Source: Phocaeicola faecicola
GTDB lineage: Bacteria; Bacteroidota; Bacteroidia; Bacteroidales; Bacteroidaceae
Direction of reading: 5' to 3'
Assembly (NCBI RefSeq): GCF_013618865.1
Contig: NZ_JABSOE010000012.1
Coordinates: 1 to 64,000 of the forward strand
Length of the DNA: 64,000 nucleotides
Numbering within the stretch: position 1 is the first letter of the stretch; each line of letters opens with the position of its first letter. Below the pieces are notes generated by a model. That model ran no database searches. It was not told the origin of the DNA and worked only from the letters and a program-made list of their open reading frames with translations. Positions 1 to 11,000 of this stretch are shown here, one piece after another. Made by a program: the position numbers and the translations under genes.

Positions 1-270
1 ATGTCCAACTGATAGGATTATATGAAAAAACACAGAAAAAGGGCAATAGCAATGGCATATAAAGTGATTATACTCTATCGACTTTATATGCCACCTTACT
101 TTTTAGGGACATTTACTGAATATCCCTCCATCAGATCCCGAAAAAACAAATCCCCCAAAGGTTCATCCGAACTTCTGGGGGATTCTTTTTTTCAGGTATT
201 TCTACCTGCTTTCTCAGTGTAAGATGTGAGATAAGGATTTAAATAAATAATAATTATAAATAAAACCTGC
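1..270. other. Left-edge region without a recognisable gene
   Basis: No convincing gene is seen in these bases. A 66-codon reading frame on the plus strand runs through a strong terminator hairpin and has no recognisable sequence, so it is not called. The region probably separates the end of gyrB from a convergent gene lying left of the window. Confidence 0.5.
142..192. terminator. Bidirectional intrinsic terminator downstream of gyrB
   Basis: The arms at 149-157 and 176-184 (AATCCCCCA and its complement) form a stem that extends inward through GTTC/GAAC. The hairpin is followed by a run of T on the plus strand (186-192) and preceded by a run of A (141-146), which gives a T tract on the minus strand. 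It would end gyrB transcription from the right and that of any plus-strand gene from the left. Confidence 0.75.
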
Positions 271-2241
<1,971 letters not shown>

Positions 2242-2270
2242 TTATTAAAAATTCTAGTTCTTAAATCGTT

Positions 2271-2278
2271 CAAAGTTA
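2271..2278 (-). promoter_or_regulatory. gyrB -7 promoter element
   Basis: On the minus strand this reads TAACTTTG, a full match to the Bacteroides -7 consensus TAnnTTTG, 36 bases before the gyrB start. No clear TTTG is present at the -33 position. Confidence 0.5.
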
Positions 2279-2370
2279 ATAAAAAACCCCGAGATATCCT
2301 CACTTTTAACCATCTTTTAAAGCCTGCCCTCCCGAGTGCCGCCGCACTGCGCTACGTATACATACAACGA

Positions 2371-2399
2371 CAAAAGGCTGAGTTTAAAAACCCAGCCTT
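2371..2399 (-). terminator. rpsT terminator
   Basis: A 12-base-pair stem with one mismatch (arms 2374-2385 and 2388-2399, outer part AAGGCTG/CAGCCTT) lies just after the rpsT stop. On the minus strand it runs into TTTTG. It should separate the tRNA-Glu/rpsT transcript from gyrB. Confidence 0.7.
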
Positions 2400-2423
2400 A
2401 ATATCTTTTTAGTAAGCAATTAC

Positions 2424-2678
2424 TTAAGCCAACTTACCGATATGAGCAGCAAGTTTAGACTTCAAGTTAGCAGCCTTGTTCTTGTGGATGATGTTACGCT
2501 TAGCCAACTTATCCAACATTTTCTGTACGTTAGGGAACAAAGCAATTGCTTCTGCCTTGTCAGTAGTTGCACGAAGTTTCTTCACTGCGTTACGCATTGT
2601 TTTTGCATAATATCTGTTGTGAAGTCTTCTCTTTTCTTCTTGTCTGATTCTCTTAATAGATGATTTGTGATTTGCCAT
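2424..2678 (-). CDS. rpsT: 30S ribosomal protein S20
   Basis: Primary 16S rRNA-binding protein of the small ribosomal subunit. The 84-residue length, the very basic composition and the opening [21 protein letters not shown] are typical of S20, followed by the KNxxSxVKKxxR-like helix ([14 protein letters not shown]) and the [16 protein letters not shown]-terminal segment. It lies 42 bases downstream of tRNA-Glu on the same strand. Because the only strong promoter seen is upstream of the tRNA, the two are probably transcribed together. Confidence 0.95.
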   Translation of the reverse strand: MANHKSSIKRIRQEEKRRLHNRYYAKTMRNAVKKLRATTDKAEAIALFPNVQKMLDKLAKRNIIHKNKAANLKSKLAAHIGKLA

Positions 2679-2720
2679 CTCGACTAATCTTTAATATTGT
2701 TCGTGATCTTGTTTATTATG

Positions 2721-2792
2721 TAGCCCGTGGGGGAATCGAACCCCCCTTTCAAGAATGAAAATCTTGCGTCCTAACCGATAGACGAACGGGCC
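2721..2792 (-). tRNA. tRNA-Glu (anticodon TTC)
   Basis: The minus strand folds as a standard cloverleaf. It has the acceptor GGCCCGT/ACGGGCT, the anticodon stem CAAGA/TCTTG around loop TTTTCAT with anticodon TTC, and the T-arm GGGGGTTCGATTCCCCC. The discriminator is A at 2721. No CCA is encoded. It is upstream of rpsT. Confidence 0.95.
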
Positions 2793-2859
2793 ATCCTAAC
2801 GGGCGGAAAGAACTTCCGACCTGCAATGCCGGGGACACTAAATTCCTCGTTTGCGGATG

Positions 2860-2890
2860 CAAAGGTATGAAGTTTTTTTATTATAACAAA
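2860..2890 (-). promoter_or_regulatory. Canonical Bacteroides promoter for tRNA-Glu and rpsT
   Basis: On the minus strand TTTG (2887-2890) and TACCTTTG (2860-2867) are separated by exactly 19 bases, matching the -33/-7 consensus of the Bacteroides primary sigma factor. It points into tRNA-Glu 68 bases downstream. Confidence 0.8.
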
Positions 2891-2939
2891 ACTTTCCGAT
2901 GTTTTTTTCCCTTTTTCAAAGGTTTTCTTTCAGAAACGC

Positions 2940-2947
2940 TATCTTTG
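2940..2947 (+). promoter_or_regulatory. recO -7 promoter element
   Basis: TATCTTTG matches TAnnTTTG and lies 21 bases upstream of the recO ATG, implying a very short leader. There is no TTTG at the expected -33 distance. Confidence 0.5.
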
Positions 2948-2968
2948 TAAGTTGAAAACCGTATCATC

Positions 2969-3691
2969 ATGCAGCAGAAATATATAGGAATCGTACTCCA
3001 TACTGTCAAGTACAACGACAAGTCGAACATTGTCCACATCTTTACAGAGAACGAAGGAAACATCTCCTGCCTCATCCCGGTTGCCCGCTCCCGCAAGTCT
3101 ACCGTCAGGCAAGTGCTGTTCCAGCCGCTTTCCCTCGTAGAGTTCGATGCAGAAGTACGTCCCCATTCCAAGCTTTACCCCATCAAAGAGGCCAAAGCCT
3201 GGTACCTGTTTCACTCGTTGCCTTACGATCCCTTCAAATCGGCCATTGCCATGTTCCTTTCAGAGTTTCTGTTCAGGGCATTGAGAGAAGAAGCCGAAAA
3301 CCCGTCTTTATTCGCCTACCTCACCCACTCCATCCAGTGGCTCGATGCCTGCCAGTCGGAATTCGCCAATTTCCACCTGGTCTTTCTGATGAAACTGACC
3401 CGCTTTCTGGGGATTTATCCGAACCTGGACGACTTCTGCGAAGGTTGCTGGTTCGACCTGATGAATGCCTGCTTCGTACCGGAACAGCCCGGACACGGAA
3501 TCTTTCTCCCTCCCCAGGAAAGCCAGGTGCTCCACAAGCTGATGAAAGCCAACTACCGGACCATGCACCTGTTCGGCATGAACCGCATGGAAAGAAACCG
3601 CTGCCTCCATGTCATCTGCGAATACTACCGCCTTCACCTGCCCAGTTTCTCGGAGCTGAAGTCGCTGGCCGTCCTTCAGGAACTGTTCTAA
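2969..3691 (+). CDS. recO: DNA repair protein RecO
   Basis: Recombination mediator that works with RecR to load RecA on SSB-coated single-stranded DNA and anneals strands. The 240-residue length is usual. The N-terminal OB-fold contains [20 protein letters not shown] and the typical VARSRKS and [19 protein letters not shown] segments, followed by the all-helical C-terminal domain. Only one cysteine pair (CEGC, about residue 153) remains where some homologues have a four-cysteine zinc site. The gene is divergent from tRNA-Glu/rpsT and appears monocistronic. Confidence 0.9.
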   Translation: MQQKYIGIVLHTVKYNDKSNIVHIFTENEGNISCLIPVARSRKSTVRQVLFQPLSLVEFDAEVRPHSKLYPIKEAKAWYLFHSLPYDPFKSAIAMFLSEFLFRALREEAENPSLFAYLTHSIQWLDACQSEFANFHLVFLMKLTRFLGIYPNLDDFCEGCWFDLMNACFVPEQPGHGIFLPPQESQVLHKLMKANYRTMHLFGMNRMERNRCLHVICEYYRLHLPSFSELKSLAVLQELF

Positions 3692-3849
3692 CCTGCAGGA
3701 CAAACGGGGCATTTCTTTTTCCGGAATAAAAAAAGAATAAAAATTCCGCCCGTTTAACTATTTTTCACCATTAATTGGTATACATTCCTTTTGTCCTCGT
3801 GTTATTATTAGTAAAAAACGCTTTAAAATCTAATAATCAAGACAAAGGT

Positions 3850-4002
3850 ATGGATACAAAATCAGACCCTCAGAAAGAAATCTACGAGGCTCCACAAGCC
3901 ACCGTCATTGAAATGCAACCCGAAGGAGTCATTGCCTCTTCTTCCTCCCACGAGCGTATCGGAGGGCGCGGAGACGACTGGGGAGGAGGATGGGAACTGT
4001 AA
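3850..4002 (+). CDS. Small 50-residue peptide of the Bacteroidales APQ type, unknown function
   Basis: The ATG at 3850 gives 50 residues beginning MDTKSDPQKEIYEAPQATVI, then EMQPEGVIASSSS, and a C-terminus rich in glycine, aspartate and tryptophan (GGRGDDWGGGWEL). The upstream in-frame extension from 3775 is hydrophobic but lacks typical coding character, so the ATG at 3850 is preferred. Similar short peptides with an APQ...E...IA core and a Gly/Trp-rich tail are, to my knowledge, common next to fimbrillin-like genes in Bacteroidales. No signal peptide or transmembrane segment is seen. It lies 50 bases upstream of a fimbrillin-like lipoprotein on the same strand. Function is unknown. Confidence 0.7.
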   Translation: MDTKSDPQKEIYEAPQATVIEMQPEGVIASSSSHERIGGRGDDWGGGWEL

Positions 4003-4052
4003 ACCGAGGCACAACGAACTAAACTGTTTATTAAGGGAAAATCCATCATTCT

Positions 4053-5090
4053 ATGAGCAAGAAAAATCACCTTCAGATTCTCCATATTGTCCCCCTCACA
4101 TTATTGAGCACCCTGTTCATGCCAGGATGCCAGTCTTATCCGGGAGCAGACCTCAGGGAGGAAGTCCCCGCTTCATCTCCTACCGTCACATTATCGCTGC
4201 ATGCAGAGGCCGTCGAATCGCCACAACAAGGCCGGGCATCCATTGACGAGAGTGCACTGACTCCCGGATCTTCCACTGTCTTCCGCTGGGATGCCGGCGA
4301 CCGGGTCATGCTGTGGATGGGAGAAGCACAGACTCCCTGCATCTTCAGTACCCCGGAAGGAGGCACATACGCCGCTTCCTTTACCTACACCGGACCGGCC
4401 GTAGAAACCGACCGGTATTTCGGCTTCTATCCGGCAAGCGAGCGGAAAGAAACTACACAGTCTCTGTACATACCGACCGACGGTACGGTCAGACAGGAAC
4501 TGCCGGACCATTCCATGCACCTGGGCAGATACCGTGCCATGTATACCGAAAGCATCACTGGCAGAAGCGGAGAAACCACCCTGGAAAAAATAATATTCAA
4601 GCCATTGACCAGCCTGGTTGTATTCAAGATCAGCAACGAGAGCGGCACTGCGGTTTCCTATTCATCCGTCACCCTGGAAACCTCCGGAAACTCCCAGCCC
4701 GTTTTCTACAGTCATGCCACCTATACAGCCGGCAGCGGAACGAAGGAGGTCACCTTGCCTTCGTCTCCCACAGACCACTCCGTAACACTGAGTCTAGGAA
4801 AAGAAAAGGGAATACCGGTTGCGTCTGGCAACACCTTCCATGCTTTCTTGCCCCTCTTTCCATCGGCCTCTCTGACCGACAGCCCTCTGCAACTGAGAAT
4901 CACGACCGATGCCGGGAAAACCATCACCCGCAGTTTTCCCGGCTCCCTGTTACGAAGTATCGGCAGCTTCCGGACAGGTTTGTTTTACCTGTTCCACATC
5001 CGGCATACCCCTTCGGATGAGTTGAGCATCACCCTTCCCACCATCAGCGGGTGGGAAGCCGGAGGAGAAGTGGAACTGACGGTCGACTGA
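4053..5090 (+). CDS. Fimbrillin-family (Mfa-like) lipoprotein
   Basis: A secreted, lipid-anchored protein of 345 residues. A hydrophobic signal ends in the lipobox FMPGC (Cys26). The mature protein carries features of the fimbrillin/Mfa_like_1 family: a segment of about 60 residues ending FRWDAGDRVMLW, the AYTxPAVETDRYFGFYPAS block, and a C-terminal beta-rich domain with LFYLFHI. Such proteins are pilin-like subunits or cell-surface adhesins. It follows the small APQ peptide gene with a 50-base gap and ends at a hairpin terminator. Assignment rests on overall layout; the precise role (shaft, tip or unrelated surface lipoprotein) cannot be told. Confidence 0.65.
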   Translation: MSKKNHLQILHIVPLTLLSTLFMPGCQSYPGADLREEVPASSPTVTLSLHAEAVESPQQGRASIDESALTPGSSTVFRWDAGDRVMLWMGEAQTPCIFSTPEGGTYAASFTYTGPAVETDRYFGFYPASERKETTQSLYIPTDGTVRQELPDHSMHLGRYRAMYTESITGRSGETTLEKIIFKPLTSLVVFKISNESGTAVSYSSVTLETSGNSQPVFYSHATYTAGSGTKEVTLPSSPTDHSVTLSLGKEKGIPVASGNTFHAFLPLFPSASLTDSPLQLRITTDAGKTITRSFPGSLLRSIGSFRTGLFYLFHIRHTPSDELSITLPTISGWEAGGEVELTVD

Positions 5091-5126
5091 TCTGCGAAAC
5101 CCTTCATACCCATTTTTATATATGTC

Positions 5127-5171
5127 AACAGGCCAGTTCATTCTTACCTCCGAATGACTGGCCTGTTCTTT
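5127..5171 (+). terminator. Terminator of the fimbrillin-like gene
   Basis: An AACAGGCCAGT...ACTGGCCTGTT stem extended by CATTC/GAATG with a one-base bulge (5127-5167) is followed by CTTTTA. The stem is strong but the T run short. A second, perfect 7-base-pair hairpin (CCCTGTC-AGC-GACAGGG, 5193-5209) follows and may serve the convergent thioredoxin-like gene. Confidence 0.6.
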
Positions 5172-5227
5172 TAGCAACTTGCGGTAAATCGTCCCTGTCA
5201 GCGACAGGGAGCATCTATCGGCAACAA

Positions 5228-6394
5228 TTATTTTTTCTTCCGTACGGGTTTCATCTTCAACGCATCCGGACGCATGGAATACGTTTTCTTACCCCATACC
5301 GGTTCTTTCAGCAGACAAGCCGGTACAGGCTTTCCTTCCTGCTGACGCAACAATACTTTTTCCAAAGTAGCCGCATATTCCTGATGAATCTGAGGATCGT
5401 CTCTGTCTGTCTGGTTGTAAGCAATGTAACGCAAATACTCCACACACTTGTCGAACCAGAAGTCAGGCGCATTTTTTCCATAATATCCCATACGGGCAAT
5501 AAATTTCAGACGATCAATCAACAACTGGTGATCTACCGCTGTATCAGCAAGCATGGCATCAATTTTCTGTGCAGCTGCCTCATAATTCTTCGCTCTGATA
5601 TCCGAGTTGATACGGATCATCTCACAGTTGAAAGCCTTTCCTTCGAAGTCACACAAGGCCTCTACTTCTGCCAGGTCTCCATATCCTGTTTCCTGAGCCA
5701 GTTTCTTGTCGACAGCCTCTTTGGTAAAACGAGTACAGAAATCCGCATAATTGTCCGAAACCTGTTTCAGGTACTCATTCATTCCCGAGATGGTATTCAC
5801 ATATACCTCCCACACATCCGGATCTGTCAGTTTGGCTCCTCCACGAATCAGTTCAGCAAAAGCTGCGTCCACGTCTTTCTTGGCATACACCGAAGACTTA
5901 TAGTTAATATAGTTAATCAGCAGCTTCCGGTCGCGGTTACCCTTCTGGAACTCACTTTCCAGATAAGGAGAACAAGTTTCCGGATTCAGTGCATTGCGTC
6001 CGGTCTGAATAAACTGCTCTGCTGTCTGACGACTGCTGCTGCGGTGTACCATCTCTCCCGTTGCCGGATTGATAAACATATAGGTCGGATAACTGCGTAC
6101 CCCATACTTTTGAGCCAGTTCTACACCTTCCCCATTCTCCGCATCAATCTTCATGTTCACAAAAGTCTGGTTATAAAACTCTCCTACCACCGGAAGCGTA
6201 AACACATTCTGAGCCATGTTATAGCATGGTCCGCACCACTGCGTATAGAAATCCACAAAAATCAGTTTATTCTCAGCCTTTGCCTTTTCCACAGCCTCGC
6301 TCCATTTCACGTGCAGGAAATCAATTCCATAATTCTGCGCCCCGGCTGAAAAGGCACATACCATCATCAGGACAGCCAATATATACTTTTTCAT
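5228..6394 (-). CDS. Exported thioredoxin-fold protein with helical C-terminal region
   Basis: Probable periplasmic thiol-disulfide protein. The 388 residues start with a signal peptide cleaved after AFSAGAQ (about residue 20). A thioredoxin domain follows (about 25-135) with the active site W53-C54-G-P-C57 and the cis-proline loop RSYPTYMF. The remaining 250 residues are mostly helical, look like tetratricopeptide-like helices, and end in a basic tail (KMKPVRKKK). The WCGPC motif and fold are clear; the substrate is not. It sits downstream of a SusD gene on the same strand, but a terminator in the gap suggests independent transcription, so a role in the PUL is not supported. Confidence 0.8.
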   Translation of the reverse strand: MKKYILAVLMMVCAFSAGAQNYGIDFLHVKWSEAVEKAKAENKLIFVDFYTQWCGPCYNMAQNVFTLPVVGEFYNQTFVNMKIDAENGEGVELAQKYGVRSYPTYMFINPATGEMVHRSSSRQTAEQFIQTGRNALNPETCSPYLESEFQKGNRDRKLLINYINYKSSVYAKKDVDAAFAELIRGGAKLTDPDVWEVYVNTISGMNEYLKQVSDNYADFCTRFTKEAVDKKLAQETGYGDLAEVEALCDFEGKAFNCEMIRINSDIRAKNYEAAAQKIDAMLADTAVDHQLLIDRLKFIARMGYYGKNAPDFWFDKCVEYLRYIAYNQTDRDDPQIHQEYAATLEKVLLRQQEGKPVPACLLKEPVWGKKTYSMRPDALKMKPVRKKK

Positions 6395-6410
6395 CTTTTT
6401 CAGTTCAGTT

Positions 6411-6475
6411 AAAAAGCAAAGGCCCCAGCCACTTCATACTAACAACCCCCGAAGCATACAGCGGCTAAAGGCCTT
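6411..6475 (-). terminator. Terminator after the second SusC/SusD pair
   Basis: AAGGCC (6419-6424) pairs with GGCCTT (6470-6475), and AGCC with GGCT just inside. On the minus strand it runs into GCTTTTTAA (6411-6417). It ends the PUL transcript before the thioredoxin-like gene. Confidence 0.6.
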
Positions 6476-6504
6476 ACTTTATTTATACAATTAAATTCCT
6501 ATTA

Positions 6505-7992
6505 TTAATAACCCGGATTCTGCTCTGCCAGTTCATTTGAGTTTCTTTCCGAAGAAGGAATTGCCTCAATTCTACGGTCAATGATACGCTTGTAAGCCTG
6601 CTCTTCAGAGATCTTACAGTCATCCTCATACTTTTTCTTCAACTGCTCATTCAGCACAAACAGATACTTTTTAAAATCAGGACGCTCTACATTGACTCCC
6701 GCAAAACGGATCTGCACAAACCATTCGTGCCAGTTCTCGAAAGACATTTCAATCATCCATTCATTGAAGATCGCTTCTTCCAGTTCTTCCCGTGTCTGAG
6801 GCACCTTGATTTCAGCTCCCGCACGCTCACGGATTTTCTGAATCGGCGCATAAGCAGCCGAGATTGATGCATTCGTACGGTACAGGGCTTCTGCCTTCAT
6901 CAGGTACAGTTCAGCCACACGACTGAAGATAATCGGCATATTATTGGCCGAATTCAACAACTTCTTGATTGATTTCAGATTATATGCCACAGTACCCCGG
7001 AATTCCAAACTATCTACTTTCGAGAAAATCGCTGCCGCCCGAGGATCGTCTCCTACCAGATTCACATAAGGAGTACTAGGCCCCCAGTAACCTTGGTTCT
7101 TTGAAACGCTGTTACCGTAAGCCGTTTCCCGTGTACTGGTATTGTTGGCATCGTTCTCGTCGTAATAACGTGCAAAAAGAATCTCCTTTGATACAGAGAA
7201 CTTGTCAAAGATATCTCCATAAACCGGCTCTGGAAGTGGCTGGTTGGTATCCACCGCATCATCAATTGCAGTCAGCGCCTCTTCATAGCGTCCGGCATAG
7301 AACAACGCCTTTGCCTTCAATGCCCGCGCTGCCTCTTTGGAAGCCTGTGACGACTTTGACCAGTCCGGTGCTTTCTGGATAGCTACCTCTAACTGGCGCA
7401 GGATTTCTTCGTACGACGCACCGACCGTAGCACGAGGCTTCTTGGCATTTTCCACTGTCGGGAATTCATCACGGATAATCACTCCATAAGGACTTTCTTC
7501 ATTCCAGAACTCACCATAACGAACCAGCAGACGGAAATACGCAAAGGCACGCAGGTAGTAAATTTCGCCAAGCACTTCCTCCTTGCGGTTACCCGAAAAC
7601 GCACCGGCGTCGATACCATCAACCGCTGATTCCAGGTAGTTTGCATTTTTGATAATCGCATAGTCGCTGTTCCATTCCGCCCCGTCACTGTACGACAGCG
7701 TCGGATAGTAACGTTCGGTATAATAAATGGTGTTACCCACATCACCGGTAAACTCCTGACGGCGCATGGTACCCGCCTTGAACGGACCACCGGTAGTAGG
7801 AAATATCACATTGAAGCCATCTCCCGGCAAGTACGAATACACTCCGTTCAGCGCCAGTTCCACCGCATCCGGTGTCGTAATGGCTCCATCCAGGTCCGCT
7901 TCAAAAGCCGGTTTCTGGTCCAGTACATCTACCAGCTCACAAGCACTCATTCCCAACATCAGGAATGCCAGATATATATACTTCTTCATCAT
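6505..7992 (-). CDS. SusD/RagB-family glycan-binding lipoprotein (second pair)
   Basis: Surface lipoprotein that caps a SusC transporter and captures oligosaccharide. It has 495 residues with a lipobox MSAC at Cys18. An N-terminal helical region with tetratricopeptide-like repeats shows LGEIYYLRAFAYFRLLVRYG, the family hallmark. The C-terminal SusD segment shows IFSRVAELYLMKAEALYRT and RIIDRRIEAIPSSERNSNELAEQNPGY. It lies 14 bases after the SusC gene, so the two are translated from one transcript. Start could be the first or second ATG (MMKK). Confidence 0.92.
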   Translation of the reverse strand: MMKKYIYLAFLMLGMSACELVDVLDQKPAFEADLDGAITTPDAVELALNGVYSYLPGDGFNVIFPTTGGPFKAGTMRRQEFTGDVGNTIYYTERYYPTLSYSDGAEWNSDYAIIKNANYLESAVDGIDAGAFSGNRKEEVLGEIYYLRAFAYFRLLVRYGEFWNEESPYGVIIRDEFPTVENAKKPRATVGASYEEILRQLEVAIQKAPDWSKSSQASKEAARALKAKALFYAGRYEEALTAIDDAVDTNQPLPEPVYGDIFDKFSVSKEILFARYYDENDANNTSTRETAYGNSVSKNQGYWGPSTPYVNLVGDDPRAAAIFSKVDSLEFRGTVAYNLKSIKKLLNSANNMPIIFSRVAELYLMKAEALYRTNASISAAYAPIQKIRERAGAEIKVPQTREELEEAIFNEWMIEMSFENWHEWFVQIRFAGVNVERPDFKKYLFVLNEQLKKKYEDDCKISEEQAYKRIIDRRIEAIPSSERNSNELAEQNPGY

Positions 7993-8006
7993 TCCAATTT
8001 ATACAA

Positions 8007-11000
8007 TTAAAGATTAAACTTAATACCCACCGAGAATGAACGGAATCCCGGATAAGAAGAGGTTTCGTAGTTACCCCCATAGTTGCTTCCCGTAGAAACG
8101 GTAGCCGGGTCGGTACCCGGATAAGAGGTAATGGTAAACAAGTTGGTAGCCGATACGAAACACTGGCCTTTTACCACCTTGCCCAACGGCAGATCGTAGG
8201 TAAGGCGGACTTCCTGCAGACGCAGGAAAGAAGCATCGAAAAGTTCCAGGTTAGTGAAATCGGGCACACCTTCTCCAATGTAAAGAGCCGGCAGTGTAGC
8301 GTTCGGATTTTCCGGAGACCAACGGTCGTCCAATCCGTAGTCAATCAGACCACACAACTGTCCAGGCAGGTTCTGGATGGCTTTGTTATACAGTTTCAGA
8401 CCACCGATCTGGTAACCGAAGTTCGCAAACAGGCCAAACTGCTTGTAGCGTACATTGGCAGTGAAACCACCGTATACATCCGGGTCAGGAGATCCCAGGA
8501 TGACACGGTCATAGCTTTCAATCTTACCGTTTCCATCCTTGTCCACCAGTTCCAGGTTACCCGGTTTCAGGGTATTTCCATCGTAATAAGACTGTCCTTT
8601 GCTAACTGCATAAGCATTCAGTTCGTCCACACGCTCCTGGTTCTGGATGATACCATTGTGTTCATATCCCAGGAAGGCTCCCATCGGATATCCTTCTGCC
8701 AGTACCTGGTTTCCACTTCCATGAACAATAACACCGTCCATGGCCGTCTTGGTTGCTCCTTCGCTCACCAGTCGGGTTACCTTGTTCTTATTGTGAGAAA
8801 TATTGAACATCAATGTCACTCCCCAGTCCTTGGTGTCCAGCAGATGAGAAGTCAGGTTCACTTCCACACCCCGGTTGGTTACGGCTCCCACGTTGCGGTT
8901 CATTGTCATACTTCCACCTACCGAACTTGAAGGGAAGCTGTATGCCCAGATCAAGTCATTGGTATTTTTGATGTATCCGCCGATTGATCCCGACAACTTA
9001 TAGTCCCAGAGTGCAAAGTCCAGACCGAAGTCATACAACACTGATTTTTCCCAACGGATGTCACGGTTACCTACCTGTGAGTGAATGATGGCAGGACGAC
9101 CGTTGTAGCTTCCCGCTTCATACAAATCCCGGTTAGAGAAGCTGGTCAAGTTCTGTGTACCGGTTACACCCGTACTGAAACGCAACTTCAAGTCGTTGAT
9201 GAATTTCAGCCCCTTCATGAAATCTTCTTCAGAAACGCGCCATGCAAAAGCACCGGAAGGGAAGAAACCGTAACGGTTGTTAGCACCGAACATAGAAGAT
9301 CCGTCGTAACGGCCGGTAAAGGTAAACAGGTACCGGTTCATCAGTTTATAGTTGATACGTCCGAAAGAAGAGAACAATCCGTAAGCATTGTATCCGTTGC
9401 TCCATGAATTGATCTTTGTCGCACTTCCGATATTGGTATAAATCTCATCATCCGGATAATCCGATCCAGACAGATAAGTACTGCGGCTGGTATACTTTTC
9501 GAAAGAAACACCGGCTACCGCATCCAATACATGGTTCTTGTTGAACGTATAGTTGTACGACAAGGTATTATCGAACACCGTCTTCGAAGAGCGGAAATGA
9601 TTTTCACTACCCGATGCCTCCTTACGGTTGCTCAGGAAACTCGGTGTAAAACTGAGGTTCTGGTTGAACTCCACATTGGCCGACAAGCTGGAACGGAACT
9701 TCAGTCCCTTGATGATGTCCACCTCACCGTATACCGTACCCAGTACCCTGTAGATATCGTCATTATCTACCTGATACGTATTGGCCACCGGGTTAGGTGA
9801 ACCGTCGGTCAGGTCAAACTCTCCTTTATCATCGTATATCGGACGGTCAGGACGATATCCCTGTGCCGAGAACAGAGAAGTTCCCGCATTCGACTGGTCG
9901 GTGTAACTCATTGTCGCATTCAGTCCGAATCTCAGGATGGGCAATACGCTCAGTTCGGTAGAAATACGTGTATTGTAACGTGTCAGGTCTCCTCCCTTGA
10001 TCATACCCTGCTGGTCCAGAATGGCAAGAGAAAGCATGTATTTAGCCTTCTGCGTTCCTCCGCTGACAGAAAGGTCCACATTATGACGGAATCCCGGCTG
10101 GTAAACTTCCTTGAACCAGTCAGTGTTGGCGGTACCCAGAGCTCCCGATTCCGGGTCCAGAATGTCCGGTGCATAATCGTTCGAAGGATCGAACACCAGC
10201 GTCTGCTCAGCAAACTTGCGTACGGTCTCTCTCCATTCGTCTCCATACAGAATACGGAAATTCTTGATCTGAGAATCAATCGTAAAGTTATAGTTGAAGT
10301 TGACAGTCGGTTTTCCCTCTGTTCCCTTACGGGTAGTAATGATAACGACACCATTGGCCGCACGCGAACCGTAGATGGCCGCAGCAGAGGCATCCTTCAA
10401 TACGTCCATCGACTGGATGTCATTCGGAGAAATAGCATCCAACATCGTAGGATCATCGATAGGCACTCCGTCGATTACGTACAACGGCTCGTTCGAACCT
10501 GTCAGTGACGTAGCACCACGCACACGTACGCGCACTGTTTCACCCGGTTTACCTGTACCCTGTGCAACCTGAACACCGCTGGCGAGGTTCTGCAGCATAG
10601 ACGATACATTGGTAGTATTCAGCTGGTCCAGCTGCTTGGCACCGATAGAAGCTACCGAACCTGTCAGGTCTCTCACTGAAGAAGTACCGTATCCGACAAC
10701 CACGATTTCCTCCAGGTCGGTCGCTGCAGCGTGCATTACCACATTAAATTTAGTGTTGTTCCCCACGGGCTGTTCCACGGTCTTCATTCCCACGAAACTG
10801 ACAACCAGTACATCCGAGCTCTTTATAGGACAAGACAACTCAAACATTCCGTCGATGTTCGTAATCACCCCGTACATAGAACCTTTAATCAGTACAGAAG
10901 CACCAATCACCGGCTCTCCTGTTTCGTCTTTTACGACACCTGAAATCTTTTTCTTTTGCGCTTGAACCAATACCTCTTCCGAAGGCTTCACCGCTTCCGA

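Noticed and set aside
22-222. 66-codon frame at the left edge
   Set aside because: It includes the bidirectional terminator hairpin and has no recognisable sequence.
3775-3849. N-terminal extension of the small APQ peptide
   Set aside because: Hydrophobic start would suggest a signal peptide, but the sequence is low complexity and AT-rich like a leader, and relatives I recall begin near the later ATG.
5051-6349. 432-codon frame antisense to the thioredoxin-like gene
   Set aside because: Opposite a gene with a clear WCGPC domain and signal peptide; no domain in the antisense translation.
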